In this document: piece after piece, positions 16,804 through 26,211 of the stretch
Layout: every line of letters begins with the position of its first letter
Numbering within the stretch: position 1 is the first letter of the stretch
Source of the DNA: RGIG4034 sp045576455
GTDB taxonomy: Bacteria; Bacillota; Clostridia; Lachnospirales; Lachnospiraceae
Direction: 5' to 3'
DNA: 64,000 bases
Assembly (NCBI GenBank): GCA_045576455.1
Contig: JAZNGM010000002.1
Span: 1 to 64,000 of the forward strand
The notes under the pieces: generated by a model
Databases searched by the model: none
Told to the model about the DNA's origin: nothing
The model's input: only the letters and a program-made list of their open reading frames with translations
Program-made: the position numbers and the translations under genes

Positions 16804-17802
16804 ATGGCAAAACGTATTATTGAAACAAATATTCAAAGTGAAGACATTGAACTTGAGGGAACATTACGTCCGCAGCTTTTAAAGGATTATATCGGACAGC
16901 AAAAGGCCAAAGAGAGTTTAAAAGTATATATAGAAGCAGCCAAACTTCGTAATGAAGCTTTGGACCATGTTTTATTATATGGACCACCCGGATTAGGCAA
17001 GACAACGCTTGCAGGAATTATCGCAAATGAAATGAACGTTAATATAAAGATAACCAGCGGACCGGCAATAGAAAAACCCGGTGAAATGGCAGCAATCCTG
17101 AACAATCTACAGGAAGGTGATATTTTATTTGTAGACGAAATACACCGTTTAAACCGTCAGGTAGAAGAGGTCTTATATCCTGCAATGGAAGATTTTTGTA
17201 TTGATATTATGATTGGTAAAGGTCCGACAGCACGTTCAATACGTCTTGATTTACCTCATTTTACCCTGGTGGGGGCAACTACCCGTGCAGGCCTTTTAAC
17301 GGCACCTTTACGGGACCGCTTTGGCGTATTACATCATCTGGAGTACTATACTGTTGAAGAATTAACTTCCATCATTATACATTCAGCCGATGTGCTCAAT
17401 GTATTTATTGAACCGGAAGGCGCCAAGGAGCTTGCCAGAAGAAGCCGTGGCACACCTAGACTTGCAAACCGCATTTTAAAACGTGTGCGGGATTTTGCCC
17501 AAGTAAAATACGATGGTGTTATTACAAAAAAAGTAGCCGTTGAAACACTTGATATACTGGAAGTAGATAAAATGGGCTTAGACCAGATTGACAGAAACAT
17601 ACTTAAAACCATGATATTTAAGTTTTCCGGAAAACCGGTAGGACTGGATACCCTTGCGGCCGCTATCGGAGAAGATGCCGGTACCATAGAAGATGTATAT
17701 GAACCCTATTTATTAAAAAATGGATTTATTAACAGAACCCCAAGAGGAAGGGTTGTAACAGATAATGCCTATCTCCATTTAGGTCTTGAAATTCCTGAGT
17801 AA
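16804..17802 (+). CDS. ruvB: Holliday junction DNA helicase RuvB
   Basis: A 332-residue AAA+ ATPase with Walker A GPPGLGKTT near residue 60, Walker B DEIHRL, sensor GATTRAG, the arginine-finger region PLRDRFG, and a C-terminal winged helix (TPRGRVVTDNAY). It drives branch migration with RuvA as a hexamer on each DNA arm. RuvC is not next to it; RecU at 46873 is the likely resolvase, as is usual in Firmicutes. The start follows GAAAGG. Confidence 0.97.
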   Translation: MAKRIIETNIQSEDIELEGTLRPQLLKDYIGQQKAKESLKVYIEAAKLRNEALDHVLLYGPPGLGKTTLAGIIANEMNVNIKITSGPAIEKPGEMAAILNNLQEGDILFVDEIHRLNRQVEEVLYPAMEDFCIDIMIGKGPTARSIRLDLPHFTLVGATTRAGLLTAPLRDRFGVLHHLEYYTVEELTSIIIHSADVLNVFIEPEGAKELARRSRGTPRLANRILKRVRDFAQVKYDGVITKKVAVETLDILEVDKMGLDQIDRNILKTMIFKFSGKPVGLDTLAAAIGEDAGTIEDVYEPYLLKNGFINRTPRGRVVTDNAYLHLGLEIPE

Positions 17803-17814
17803 TATGCTTATAAT
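17786..17814 (+). promoter_or_regulatory. Predicted zapA promoter inside the end of ruvB
   Basis: TTGAAA (17786-17791), a 17-base spacer and TATAAT (17809-17814) lie upstream of the zapA start at 17861; the -35 is within the ruvB coding region. Confidence 0.65.
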
Positions 17815-17860
17815 TTAATAGGGTACAAACTTAACTCATCAGATAAGCGGGGGATATTCG

Positions 17861-18256
17861 ATGTCTACAAAAGTTGATACAGAAGTACTGATTGGCGGAA
17901 AAGTTTATACATTAAGCGGTTATGAAAGCGAAGAATACTTACAAAAAGTAGCATCTTACATTAATAACAAGATGATGGAATATAATAAGGTTGAAGGCTT
18001 CAGAAGACAACCCATGGATGCGCAGAATGTGCTTTTGCAGTTAAATATTGCCGACGACTATTTTAAGGCTAAGAAGCACATCGATAGATTAGAAGAAGAT
18101 TTAAAAGCTAAGGAAAAGGAACTTTACGACCTTAAGCATGAATTAATTGCTTCACAGATTAAGCTTGAAAACTCTGAGAAGAATAATAAAAATCTTCAAA
18201 ATGAGCTTAATGAAAATACGAAAAAATTAATTCGTCTCGAAGCAGAAATGAAATAA
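17861..18256 (+). CDS. zapA: Cell division protein ZapA
   Basis: A 131-residue protein. The N-terminal half matches ZapA (TEVLIGGKVYTLSGYESEEYLQKVASYINNKM is the typical strand-strand-helix), and the C-terminal half from about residue 70 is a charged coiled coil. ZapA binds and bundles FtsZ filaments at midcell. It has its own promoter and a GGGGG-type site ahead of the ATG and ends in a terminator, so it is probably a single-gene unit between ruvAB and the U32 gene. Confidence 0.88.
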   Translation: MSTKVDTEVLIGGKVYTLSGYESEEYLQKVASYINNKMMEYNKVEGFRRQPMDAQNVLLQLNIADDYFKAKKHIDRLEEDLKAKEKELYDLKHELIASQIKLENSEKNNKNLQNELNENTKKLIRLEAEMK

Positions 18257-18265
18257 TCTTTTACT

Positions 18266-18300
18266 ATAAAAGTTGTCCATACGGGCAACTTTTATTAATT
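18266..18300 (+). terminator. Rho-independent terminator after zapA
   Basis: A 13-bp stem with one G-T pair (18266-18278 with 18283-18295) and a four-base loop, T-rich on the 3' side. Confidence 0.75.
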
Positions 18301-18326
18301 CATATAATTAATTATAGGAGAAATCT

Positions 18327-20480
18327 ATGCATAATAAAGTCGAACTACTTGCTCCGGCAGGGAATTATGAAAGTTTTTTAGGCGCTATCAATGCAGGCGC
18401 AGACGCAATATATCTTGCCGGTGATAAATTTGGTGCAAGAGCTTATGCCAACAACTTTACATCAGAAGAATTATTACGCGCCCTTGATTATGCACATATC
18501 CATAACCGAAAAGTATATCTAACCTTAAACACCCTTATTAAAGAGCGCGAATTTAATGAAATATACAGCTTTTTACTGCCATTATATATGAATGGCCTGG
18601 ATGGTATTATTGTTCAGGATTTAGGTATTGTAAAATATATTCACGAATGTTTTAAAGATTTACCCATTCATATAAGCACGCAGGTTTCAGCAGCTAATAC
18701 CGATGCAATTATGGCATTAAAAAAAGCCGGAGCAGTCCGTATTGTTCCGGCAAGAGAATTATCATTATCTGAAATTAAGTATATTATTGAAAAAACCAAT
18801 ATTGAGATAGAAACTTTTATACATGGTGCAATTTGTTATTGCTATTCCGGTCAATGTCTTTTTTCATCCATACTGGGACAAAGGAGCGGCAATAGGGGCC
18901 GATGTGCACAACCATGCCGCCTTCCGTATAAAACCGGCGAAGAAACAGGGTATCTTTTAAGCATGAAAGATATGTGTACTCTTACCATTTTACCAAAACT
19001 AATACAGGCAGGAATTACTTCTTTCAAAATCGAAGGACGCATGAAAAGTCCGGAATATGCTGCCGGTGTTACTGCAATATACCGTAAGTATATTGATATG
19101 TATTATAATAATCCTAATGACCGGTATATTGTTGACGAACAAGATCTTGAAACGCTATATAACTTATATGTTAGAAAAGATATTCAGAAAGGGTATTATG
19201 ATGTACGAAACGGCAGAAATATGATTACCATTTCTGAACCCGGTTATCGCAAGGTCTCTGAATCTTTATGCGAAAACATCCGAAGCAAATATATACAAAC
19301 GGAACTCAAAAAAGAAATACATGCTTTTGCTGATTTCACCCTTAATAAACCTGCTTCATTAACATTAATAGATATAGAAACCAATATGTCATATACCGCA
19401 TATGGCAAAAATGTTGAGCCGGCGCAAAAAGCACCTATCAACCTGGAAACCATTCATAAGCAGCTTAATAAATTTGGAAATACCAGTTTTAAAGTCAGCG
19501 ATTTATCAGTAACTTTGTCAGACAATAGTTTTTATGGCATAAAGGACCTTAATGAATTACGCCGCATTGCTTCTGAAGGATTGTTAAACGCTTTACTTGC
19601 TTCATATAAAAGAGAAGAAGTATACGACACGTTAAATGCTTCTAAAATTATTGTGTCAAAAGAAAATGAAACGGATAACGATTCCGCATACTCAATTCTT
19701 ATCAATACAAAAGAGCAATTGAGTATTGTCTTGTCTTATAAGGAGTTTACCAGAATTTATTTAGATTACGAGTTTTTTATCCATAACTATGATTATGTAA
19801 TAAAAACATGTGAAAAGCTTAAGGATACAGACATAAAGCTTTATATCGCAATGCCGCATATAATGCGAAACGATAAATCAGATAAATATAATGAATTATT
19901 AAATCTGATAAAGAGTTGTAACTTTATAAACGGCTTGCTGATCAGGGATTTAGGGCAGACGGAAAACAGATTATTTGAAAAAGAAGAATTAATAACAGAT
20001 CATAATATATACGCTTTTAACAGATATGCCCAAAGCTTCATATGTGAAAAAATAGCCAAAAACTTTACGCTTCCTTATGAACTAAATGAGCATGAGTTAA
20101 AAGAGCTGGATACTAAAAATGCAGAATTAATAGTATATAGCCATATTCCGCTTATGTTGTCTGCAAACTGTATTCTAAAAACCACAAACCGTTGCATGAA
20201 AGTTTCACATACAACGACACTCACAGACAGGCAACATAAAGATATGACCGTAAAAACTTACTGTTCACAATGCTACAATATTATTTATAACAGCATCCCT
20301 TATTCCTTACACCGGAAAAAAGATGCATTACGGAAAATTAATCCAAAATACTTTAGAATAGAATTATTAAATGAAGACAAAACGGAAACCCAAAACATAA
20401 TTGAAGCATTTTTGTATAACAAAGAGATGATATCTCAAAAGGAATATACAAATGCTCACTTCAATAAAGGAGTCCAATGA
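18327..20480 (+). CDS. U32 family peptidase (RlhA-like)
   Basis: A 717-residue protein. The N-terminal TIM barrel begins KVELLAPAGNYESFLGAINAGADAIYLAG, and the family signature runs across FIHGAICYCYSGQCLFSS, RSGNRGRCAQPCRLPY near residues 165-210, with conserved cysteines. The C-terminal half carries a DUF3656-like region and a late Cys motif (KTYCSQCYN). In E. coli the relative RlhA is needed for hydroxylation of a 23S rRNA cytidine, and other members hydroxylate tRNA; true protease activity is doubtful. The start follows AGGAGA. Its stop overlaps the start of the next gene by 4 bases (ATGA), so the two are translationally coupled. Confidence 0.85.
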   Translation: MHNKVELLAPAGNYESFLGAINAGADAIYLAGDKFGARAYANNFTSEELLRALDYAHIHNRKVYLTLNTLIKEREFNEIYSFLLPLYMNGLDGIIVQDLGIVKYIHECFKDLPIHISTQVSAANTDAIMALKKAGAVRIVPARELSLSEIKYIIEKTNIEIETFIHGAICYCYSGQCLFSSILGQRSGNRGRCAQPCRLPYKTGEETGYLLSMKDMCTLTILPKLIQAGITSFKIEGRMKSPEYAAGVTAIYRKYIDMYYNNPNDRYIVDEQDLETLYNLYVRKDIQKGYYDVRNGRNMITISEPGYRKVSESLCENIRSKYIQTELKKEIHAFADFTLNKPASLTLIDIETNMSYTAYGKNVEPAQKAPINLETIHKQLNKFGNTSFKVSDLSVTLSDNSFYGIKDLNELRRIASEGLLNALLASYKREEVYDTLNASKIIVSKENETDNDSAYSILINTKEQLSIVLSYKEFTRIYLDYEFFIHNYDYVIKTCEKLKDTDIKLYIAMPHIMRNDKSDKYNELLNLIKSCNFINGLLIRDLGQTENRLFEKEELITDHNIYAFNRYAQSFICEKIAKNFTLPYELNEHELKELDTKNAELIVYSHIPLMLSANCILKTTNRCMKVSHTTTLTDRQHKDMTVKTYCSQCYNIIYNSIPYSLHRKKDALRKINPKYFRIELLNEDKTETQNIIEAFLYNKEMISQKEYTNAHFNKGVQ

Positions 20481-23200
20481 TAGCAATATCAAAGTTGGTT
20501 ATAGCAGTATGTGCCGTTTTTTACATGGTAATAACATACGTATTAATGTTTAATAATAAATTAAAAGAAAAACAGCTTTTTCACGAATTCAACTACTTAA
20601 ATATTATCACGATTCATGTAGTTGGTTTTATTGTGATGTATAAAAATACAAGACAGAATTTTTTTATCCTGTTTTTATTTATTTCCCTTGCCATACAATT
20701 AGGGTATCGTATCATTATGTCTTTTATATACAAAAAGCACAGCCGGTTACTTCTTAACAATATGTGTTTTTTCTATACAACAGGCCTTATTGTAATAGCA
20801 AGGTTATCACACGCAAAAGCAATGCGTCAGCTTATTTTTCTTACGTTAGCATTTCTTATTTCACTAATTATTCCTGCTATTATCCGTTACTTTAAGTTTC
20901 TTCATAAATTAAACCTGCTGTTTGCATTTCTGTCTATAAGCACACTTGCATTATTATATATAAAAGGTAATTCTGTTAACGGTGCAATCATTACATTTAA
21001 AATCGGCCCGTATGTATTTCAACCAACAGAATTTATAAAAATTATTATTATATTTTTTATAGCATCCCTTCTTGCAACAAAGATTAATACAATCCGTATG
21101 TGCTATTCCGGAATCATTGTTATGATTTGTACATGCTTTTTGATTCTATCTAAAGATTTAGGCAGTGCCGCCATATTCTTAATTGTTTATTTTTCAATGT
21201 TATATAAAGCAACAGGAAGAATACGGATTATCACCGCCGGATTTGTATTAGGGGTAGCCGGTTGTATCGTTGCTTTTATTTTATTTTCCCATTTAAGGAC
21301 ACGTGTAAATATATGGATTAATCCATGGAATGACATCGAGGGAAGCGGGTATCAGATAGTACAATCACTATTTTCCATAAGTATGGGCGGTTTTTTCGGC
21401 ACCGGTCTTACGGAAGGTATGCCCGGCTTAATACCATTTGTAGAATCCGATATGATTTTCTCAGCTATTGTTGAAGAAATGGGCGCTATATTTGGTTGCG
21501 CATTAATACTCATTTTCTTAAGCTGCTTTTTTGAATTTATTAATATATCTAACAGGCTTACTGATAAGTTTTATTCATATTTATCCTACGGTCTTGGTAT
21601 ATCTTTGATTTTTCAGACTTTTCTTACTATAGGCGGTAGTATTAAATATATTCCGCTTACCGGCGTAACCTTACCATTTATCAGTTACGGTGGCAGCTCT
21701 TTGATTGCAACCGGGGCTTTATTTGGTATTGCACATGGATTAAATATTGTAATGCATAAAGAAGCCGTTAGCGAAGAAGCAATTGATAGGGAACATATTG
21801 TAAATAATGAGGATAATGAGGTTGTGAGCAAAACATCAAAACACACCTTTTTAATCCGCCTTGTTTTTTCAGTGCTTTATATCGGAATGATTGTTCATAT
21901 AGCGTCATTCCTTATTTTTGAAAGCAGTAACGTAATCAAAAATGAATACAATGTTGCAAGAATTGAAAAATTAAGCAAGCGCTATATACGGGGTAATATT
22001 TTAAGCCGTGATGGGGAAATTCTTGCAAGAACCTTAAATACCGCAAATTATTCCCGTGTTTATCCGTACGGCGAAGTATTTGCACATACCGTAGGCAATC
22101 TATATAACGGCAAGAGCGGAGTTGAGTCCCTTTCCAATATTACACTCAGCTATAAGAAACTCACACTCTTTCAAGAAATAAAAAATGAACTAAACAAAAC
22201 TCGTTCCTATACTAACGATATAGTTACCACGCTTGATTTTGATATGCAAATGGCTGCTTATAATGCAATTAACGGTTATAAAGGTGCTATCATAGCACTC
22301 AATCCTAAAACCGGTGAAATACTTGCCATGGTTTCCTCGCCTTCCTATGACCCGAACGATATTGCCAATGTGTATTATATGATGCAGGAAGATAGTAAAG
22401 ATTCAGTATTCTTAAACAGAGCGACCTCCGGATTATATACGCCGGGTTCTACCTTTAAAATTTTTACAGCCTTAGAGTACATCAGGCAAAACAAAGATAA
22501 CTATAATGACTTTATATATGAATGCAGCGGAATATATCAGTACGATAAATACGAATTGCAGTGCTACCATAAAAAGGCACACGGTACAGAAACGCTTATA
22601 AATGCTTTTGCAAATTCCTGTAATTGTGCATTTGGCCATATCGGACAACAACTTGATAAAGAATCTTTTAAAAATACGTTATCAGATTTGTTATTTTTAA
22701 AAAATATTCCGTGTCCATTTCCGGCTTCAAAAAGCTATGTTTCCATAAATAAAGATACCTCAGGAAAGCAAATGGTACAAATAGGTATCGGACAAAGCGA
22801 CACATTGATAACCCCTATGCATCTGGCTCTAATTACATGCGCGATTGCAAACGATGGGGTTTTGATGGAACCTTCCATAATTATAAAAAATGATTATGCA
22901 AAAAAACAGTTTTCATTACTCAAACCGGAAGAGGCAGATATTTTATGTCAAATGATGCAGGCAGTAGTTTCAGACGGTACGGCCTCCTCTATGAGCAGCT
23001 TGTACATGGCTGCCGGGAAAACAGGAACTGCAGAATTTAAAAGCAATTCTTCAGAATCGCATGCATGGTTTACGGGATTTGCTCCCTTCGATGATCCCGA
23101 AATTGTAGTAACGGTTATTTTAGAAGGAGCCGGCACCGGTTCAAAATATGCCGTACCTATTGCAGAAATGTTAATTGATACCTATTATTCCAATCAATAA
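20477..23200 (+). CDS. Fusion of SEDS glycosyltransferase (FtsW/RodA/SpoVE) and class B penicillin-binding transpeptidase
   Basis: One 907-residue chain with two cell-wall enzymes. Residues 1-430 are a polytopic SEDS domain: GPYVFQPTEFIK, the WINPWND..GSGYQ loop, Asp325 in VESDMIF (the position of the essential SEDS aspartate), and FISYGGSS. A further membrane helix near residues 455-478 leads to the outer part: a PBP dimerisation region (RGNILSRDGEILART near 510) and the transpeptidase with Ser658-x-x-Lys661 (STFK), Ser714-Cys-Asn716 and Lys848-Thr-Gly850. The first domain polymerises glycan strands and the second cross-links them. It could serve elongation, division or sporulation. It overlaps the U32 gene by 4 bases and uses AAAGGAG. 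Confidence 0.92.
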   Translation: MIAISKLVIAVCAVFYMVITYVLMFNNKLKEKQLFHEFNYLNIITIHVVGFIVMYKNTRQNFFILFLFISLAIQLGYRIIMSFIYKKHSRLLLNNMCFFYTTGLIVIARLSHAKAMRQLIFLTLAFLISLIIPAIIRYFKFLHKLNLLFAFLSISTLALLYIKGNSVNGAIITFKIGPYVFQPTEFIKIIIIFFIASLLATKINTIRMCYSGIIVMICTCFLILSKDLGSAAIFLIVYFSMLYKATGRIRIITAGFVLGVAGCIVAFILFSHLRTRVNIWINPWNDIEGSGYQIVQSLFSISMGGFFGTGLTEGMPGLIPFVESDMIFSAIVEEMGAIFGCALILIFLSCFFEFINISNRLTDKFYSYLSYGLGISLIFQTFLTIGGSIKYIPLTGVTLPFISYGGSSLIATGALFGIAHGLNIVMHKEAVSEEAIDREHIVNNEDNEVVSKTSKHTFLIRLVFSVLYIGMIVHIASFLIFESSNVIKNEYNVARIEKLSKRYIRGNILSRDGEILARTLNTANYSRVYPYGEVFAHTVGNLYNGKSGVESLSNITLSYKKLTLFQEIKNELNKTRSYTNDIVTTLDFDMQMAAYNAINGYKGAIIALNPKTGEILAMVSSPSYDPNDIANVYYMMQEDSKDSVFLNRATSGLYTPGSTFKIFTALEYIRQNKDNYNDFIYECSGIYQYDKYELQCYHKKAHGTETLINAFANSCNCAFGHIGQQLDKESFKNTLSDLLFLKNIPCPFPASKSYVSINKDTSGKQMVQIGIGQSDTLITPMHLALITCAIANDGVLMEPSIIIKNDYAKKQFSLLKPEEADILCQMMQAVVSDGTASSMSSLYMAAGKTGTAEFKSNSSESHAWFTGFAPFDDPEIVVTVILEGAGTGSKYAVPIAEMLIDTYYSNQ

Positions 23201-23224
23201 AATTAATTATAAAGGAGATAGTAT

Positions 23225-23767
23225 ATGACAGAATTTATTATGGTACGCCATGGTGAACCAGATTATAGTGTAGTTAATGATTGGGCAAAAATTGATGTGG
23301 CCAAAAACTTTGCACCACTTACACAAAAAGGTATTTTACAAATTAATGAAACAACCTCAAAACTTGTTTCTGAAAATGCTGACATTATTATATCTTCGCC
23401 ATTTACGCGATGCATGCAGGGTGCATGCATGATGGCTAAAGCACTTAACCTTGATGTTCATGTTGAACACGACTTACACGAATGGGAACTTGACACTACC
23501 CATTCAGTTCGGAAAAAACATGGCATCAAAAAACTATTATGGCAGTTTAATAACAAAAAATGGACAAAGAAAAGTAAATGGGAAAACCCTGATGAAGTAA
23601 AGAAACGTGTTCTAAAGACACTAAATAAATATTTATCATATAAAAAAGTAATTGTTTCTTGTCACGCAATGATGATAATTTATACATTAGGAGACGAAAC
23701 TCCTACTGAGTACGGACAAATAAGACGATTTTTCTATGACGGCACAAACATTAAGGAGAATAAATAA
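23225..23767 (+). CDS. Histidine phosphatase family protein
   Basis: A 180-residue phosphoglycerate mutase-like phosphatase. The catalytic RHG motif is MVRHGEPDYS near residue 8, the second arginine lies in SSPFTRCMQGA, the acid in LHEWELD, and the second catalytic histidine in VSCHAMMI near residue 143. Substrate unknown: members act on sugar phosphates, nucleotides, cofactors or proteins. The start follows AAAGGAG. The next gene starts directly after its stop, and both are small phosphohydrolase types, so they are probably one transcript. Confidence 0.82.
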   Translation: MTEFIMVRHGEPDYSVVNDWAKIDVAKNFAPLTQKGILQINETTSKLVSENADIIISSPFTRCMQGACMMAKALNLDVHVEHDLHEWELDTTHSVRKKHGIKKLLWQFNNKKWTKKSKWENPDEVKKRVLKTLNKYLSYKKVIVSCHAMMIIYTLGDETPTEYGQIRRFFYDGTNIKENK

Positions 23768-24466
23768 ATGAATTTCGTTAAGAAAAAGTTATATTCAAAA
23801 CGAGTTGAAAAAATCATCAAAAAATACAAATTTAATGACAATCCTATACAAACTACATATACCTTTGTAAAAGAAGTTCTTAATCCAAATCCCGAACGCT
23901 ATGATATGGTTTACCGTTTTGATCACTCTTTACGCGTAGCTTACCGTGGCAGACAGATAGCAGAAGGAGAGAACTGGAATCCGGAACCTCTTGTGATTGC
24001 CTGTATCCTCCACGACGTGGGATATCCTGAATGTAAAACATTGGAAGAACTCGGTAATCATCCTAAAATAAGTGCTGAAATTGCTTTCGATTTCTTACAG
24101 CAAATAGGATATAATGATACTTTAACAAAACAGATTGCATATGCCATCAGCATCCATGATATGTTTATGGATATACCAGAAAATGCAACGCCTTTCGATT
24201 TAAGTGTACGTGATGCAGATGACCTGGACCGCTTTGACATAATACGCGGAATTCTTACTGCAAACAACATGATAGGAGAAAACAGTGCAATAGACATATT
24301 AAACCGTTGTGATCATGAGCTCAAACGTATTGAATCACTATATGCAAGAAAAAGTGGCACAAAAACGGCAGAAAACTTATGGATTGAGAATTTAAAAAAG
24401 AGAGAATACCTGTATACACAATTAAGAAACCAGGTTAATAACACATATAATATAAACATTGAATAA
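23768..24466 (+). CDS. HD domain phosphohydrolase
   Basis: A 232-residue HD-superfamily protein. The metal-binding pattern is visible as FDHSLRVAYRG, CILHDVGYPEC (the HD pair), HPKISAEIAF, YAISIHD, and VRDADDLDRFD. It most likely hydrolyses a phosphate ester or nucleotide; the substrate is unknown. The ATG abuts the stop of the histidine phosphatase gene and has AAGGAG just upstream inside that gene, which implies co-translation. Confidence 0.78.
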   Translation: MNFVKKKLYSKRVEKIIKKYKFNDNPIQTTYTFVKEVLNPNPERYDMVYRFDHSLRVAYRGRQIAEGENWNPEPLVIACILHDVGYPECKTLEELGNHPKISAEIAFDFLQQIGYNDTLTKQIAYAISIHDMFMDIPENATPFDLSVRDADDLDRFDIIRGILTANNMIGENSAIDILNRCDHELKRIESLYARKSGTKTAENLWIENLKKREYLYTQLRNQVNNTYNINIE

Positions 24467-24487
24467 TGCCTCTGATGATGTTATAAT
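24459..24487 (+). promoter_or_regulatory. Predicted promoter of the NUDIX gene
   Basis: TTGAAT (24459-24464), a 17-base spacer and TATAAT (24482-24487), 50 bases ahead of the start at 24537. Confidence 0.6.
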
Positions 24488-24536
24488 AATTGACATATAA
24501 CAACATAATTTAAACACCCAAACAGGAGGATATGCA

Positions 24537-24986
24537 ATGATCGAAGCAATAAGCTGTGGCGGTGTGGTAATTTTTAGAGGAAAGATTCTGCTTTTGTATA
24601 AGAATTACAAGAGTAAATATGAGGGATGGGTCTTACCAAAAGGAACCGTGGAAGAAGGAGAAGAATACAAGGATACGGCATTACGTGAAGTCCTTGAAGA
24701 ATCCGGTGCCAAAGCAACTATAGTTAAATACGTAGGGAAGAGTGAATATACCTTTAACGTACCGGAAGATATGGTTGCCAAGGAAGTACACTGGTATCTG
24801 ATGATGGCAGACAGCTATTACAGCAAACCACAACGCGAAGAATATTTTGTTGATTCCGGCTATTATAAGTATCACGAAGCTTACCATCTATTAAAATATG
24901 CTAATGAAAGGCAGATTTTAGAGCGGGCTTATCATGAATACTTAGAGCTAAAAAAGAATAACCAATGGGGATTAAAAAGAGCTTAA
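24537..24986 (+). CDS. NUDIX hydrolase
   Basis: A 149-residue protein with a clear Nudix box G-x5-E-x7-REVxEExGA near residues 37-59 (GTVEEGEEY, LREVLEESGA). The ends are ISCGGVVIFRGKILLLY and a helical C-terminus. Family members cleave nucleoside diphosphates linked to another group; this short form resembles diadenosine polyphosphate or (d)NTP hydrolases, but the substrate is not readable. The start follows CAGGAGG. A terminator overlaps its last codons. Confidence 0.82.
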   Translation: MIEAISCGGVVIFRGKILLLYKNYKSKYEGWVLPKGTVEEGEEYKDTALREVLEESGAKATIVKYVGKSEYTFNVPEDMVAKEVHWYLMMADSYYSKPQREEYFVDSGYYKYHEAYHLLKYANERQILERAYHEYLELKKNNQWGLKRA

Positions 24987-25010
24987 CGAAAATCGCTAAG
25001 CTCTTTATCT
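24976..25010. terminator. Terminator overlapping the NUDIX stop codon
   Basis: AAAGAGCTTA (24976-24985) pairs with TAAGCTCTTT (24997-25006), with an inner CGA/TCG pair. A residues on the left and T residues on the right suit both the NUDIX gene and the convergent HD-GYP gene. Confidence 0.75.
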
Positions 25011-25023
25011 TTATCACATACAA

Positions 25024-26079
25024 TTATAATATTGCATCAATTTTTATGTCAATTTCTTTAGACAAATCTATAACATTGTTACCATTTTTGATTAAAGGTT
25101 TAGAAAGGCTGTGCTCATTTATTAATATAACATCGCCCACAACATCATTACTTAATCTAACCGTTTCACCAAGCTGTGTGTTTGCAATATGTTCCATGAC
25201 TCTTTTTACGATAGATGTACCGAATTTTTCAAATCCCATTCGCTCGAAATTCTCAATAACCTGAAACGGATTCAAAGAAGGACGGTAGACTCTTGCAGAA
25301 GTCATGGCTTCGTAGGAATCTATAATTGCAATATATTTTGCAAATATATCAATTTCTTCATCTTTCAATTTATTAGGATAGCCTGAACCATCATTTCTTT
25401 CATGATGCATTAATGTCGCGTTTAGTATATGCGGATTTAAATTTTGATATTTAATCATGTCATAACCGATAACAGTATGGCGTTTTACCAAATCATGCTC
25501 TAAATCCGTCAATTTTTCCGGTTTCCAGAGAATACTGTTTGGAATGGCAAGCTTTCCGATATCATACAAAAAACCACATAACGTAAGTGTCTTTATATCT
25601 TCATTACTTAAGCCAAGCCATACACCAACCACATTACTGATTAAAGCAGCATTAAGGCAATGCACATATGTCATATCATCCTCGGAAGGAAGCATGTAGT
25701 AGAGCATATTAAGAAGATTTTCCCTTGATTTTGCTTTTTTAGCAATATTGTCATGTATATTAAATAAATAATCCTTATTAATGGCATTACCATGATAAAT
25801 AACATCATTTATCATGTATTTATATGCATTCAGATTATTATTATAGACATCTTCAAATTCCTTAAATGCTTTACTTAAACGCACTTTTTCAAAGCGTGTT
25901 GTTGCATAATCTTCGGCTTCTTTTATGGTAACACACATAACAGAATAACGTATTAATTTATTAATCGCCAAATTATCCAAAACGGTGTTGGCCTTCATGA
26001 TTATACCATTAGAAGAGGAAACCACATCTTCAGCCAGTTCCATACCCGGCTTAAGTGCCATACATGCAATCGTTACCAT
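25024..26079 (-). CDS. HD-GYP domain protein with an altered HD motif
   Basis: A 351-residue protein. Residues 1-100 are a DUF3391-like N-terminal part (MVTIACMALKPGMELAEDVVSSNG, INKLIRYSVMCVTI). Residues about 130-310 are an HD-GYP domain: YVHCLNAALIS, LYDIGKLAIPNSIL, HTVIGYDMI, HHERNDGSGYPNKL, AIIDSYEAMTSARVYRP. Active HD-GYP proteins degrade cyclic di-GMP. Here the histidine of the central HD pair is tyrosine (Tyr172-Asp173), while the other ligand histidines and the GYP motif remain, so activity is uncertain. The start follows AAAGGAGAA. It may be a c-di-GMP phosphodiesterase with changed metal site or a sensor. Confidence 0.85.
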   Translation of the reverse strand: MVTIACMALKPGMELAEDVVSSSNGIIMKANTVLDNLAINKLIRYSVMCVTIKEAEDYATTRFEKVRLSKAFKEFEDVYNNNLNAYKYMINDVIYHGNAINKDYLFNIHDNIAKKAKSRENLLNMLYYMLPSEDDMTYVHCLNAALISNVVGVWLGLSNEDIKTLTLCGFLYDIGKLAIPNSILWKPEKLTDLEHDLVKRHTVIGYDMIKYQNLNPHILNATLMHHERNDGSGYPNKLKDEEIDIFAKYIAIIDSYEAMTSARVYRPSLNPFQVIENFERMGFEKFGTSIVKRVMEHIANTQLGETVRLSNDVVGDVILINEHSLSKPLIKNGNNVIDLSKEIDIKIDAIL

Positions 26080-26108
26080 AATAATTCTCCTTTTGTATTC
26101 ATAATAAA

Positions 26109-26137
26109 ATGTTATAAATTATTATATAAAATGTCAA
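26109..26137 (-). promoter_or_regulatory. Predicted promoter of the HD-GYP gene
   Basis: On the minus strand a perfect TTGACA (complement of 26132-26137), a 17-base spacer and TAACAT (complement of 26109-26114). Confidence 0.55.
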
Positions 26138-26211
26138 TCTTTTTATCTTCTAAAAGCAAAAGATTCATGATATAATTATTTCTGACTTTACATTTTAAGA
26201 GGTGACCATTA

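Noticed and set aside
24488..24516. TTGACA at 24488-24493 as an alternative NUDIX promoter
   Set aside because: No -10-like sequence lies 16-18 bases downstream; the TTGAAT-17-TATAAT pair just upstream is better.
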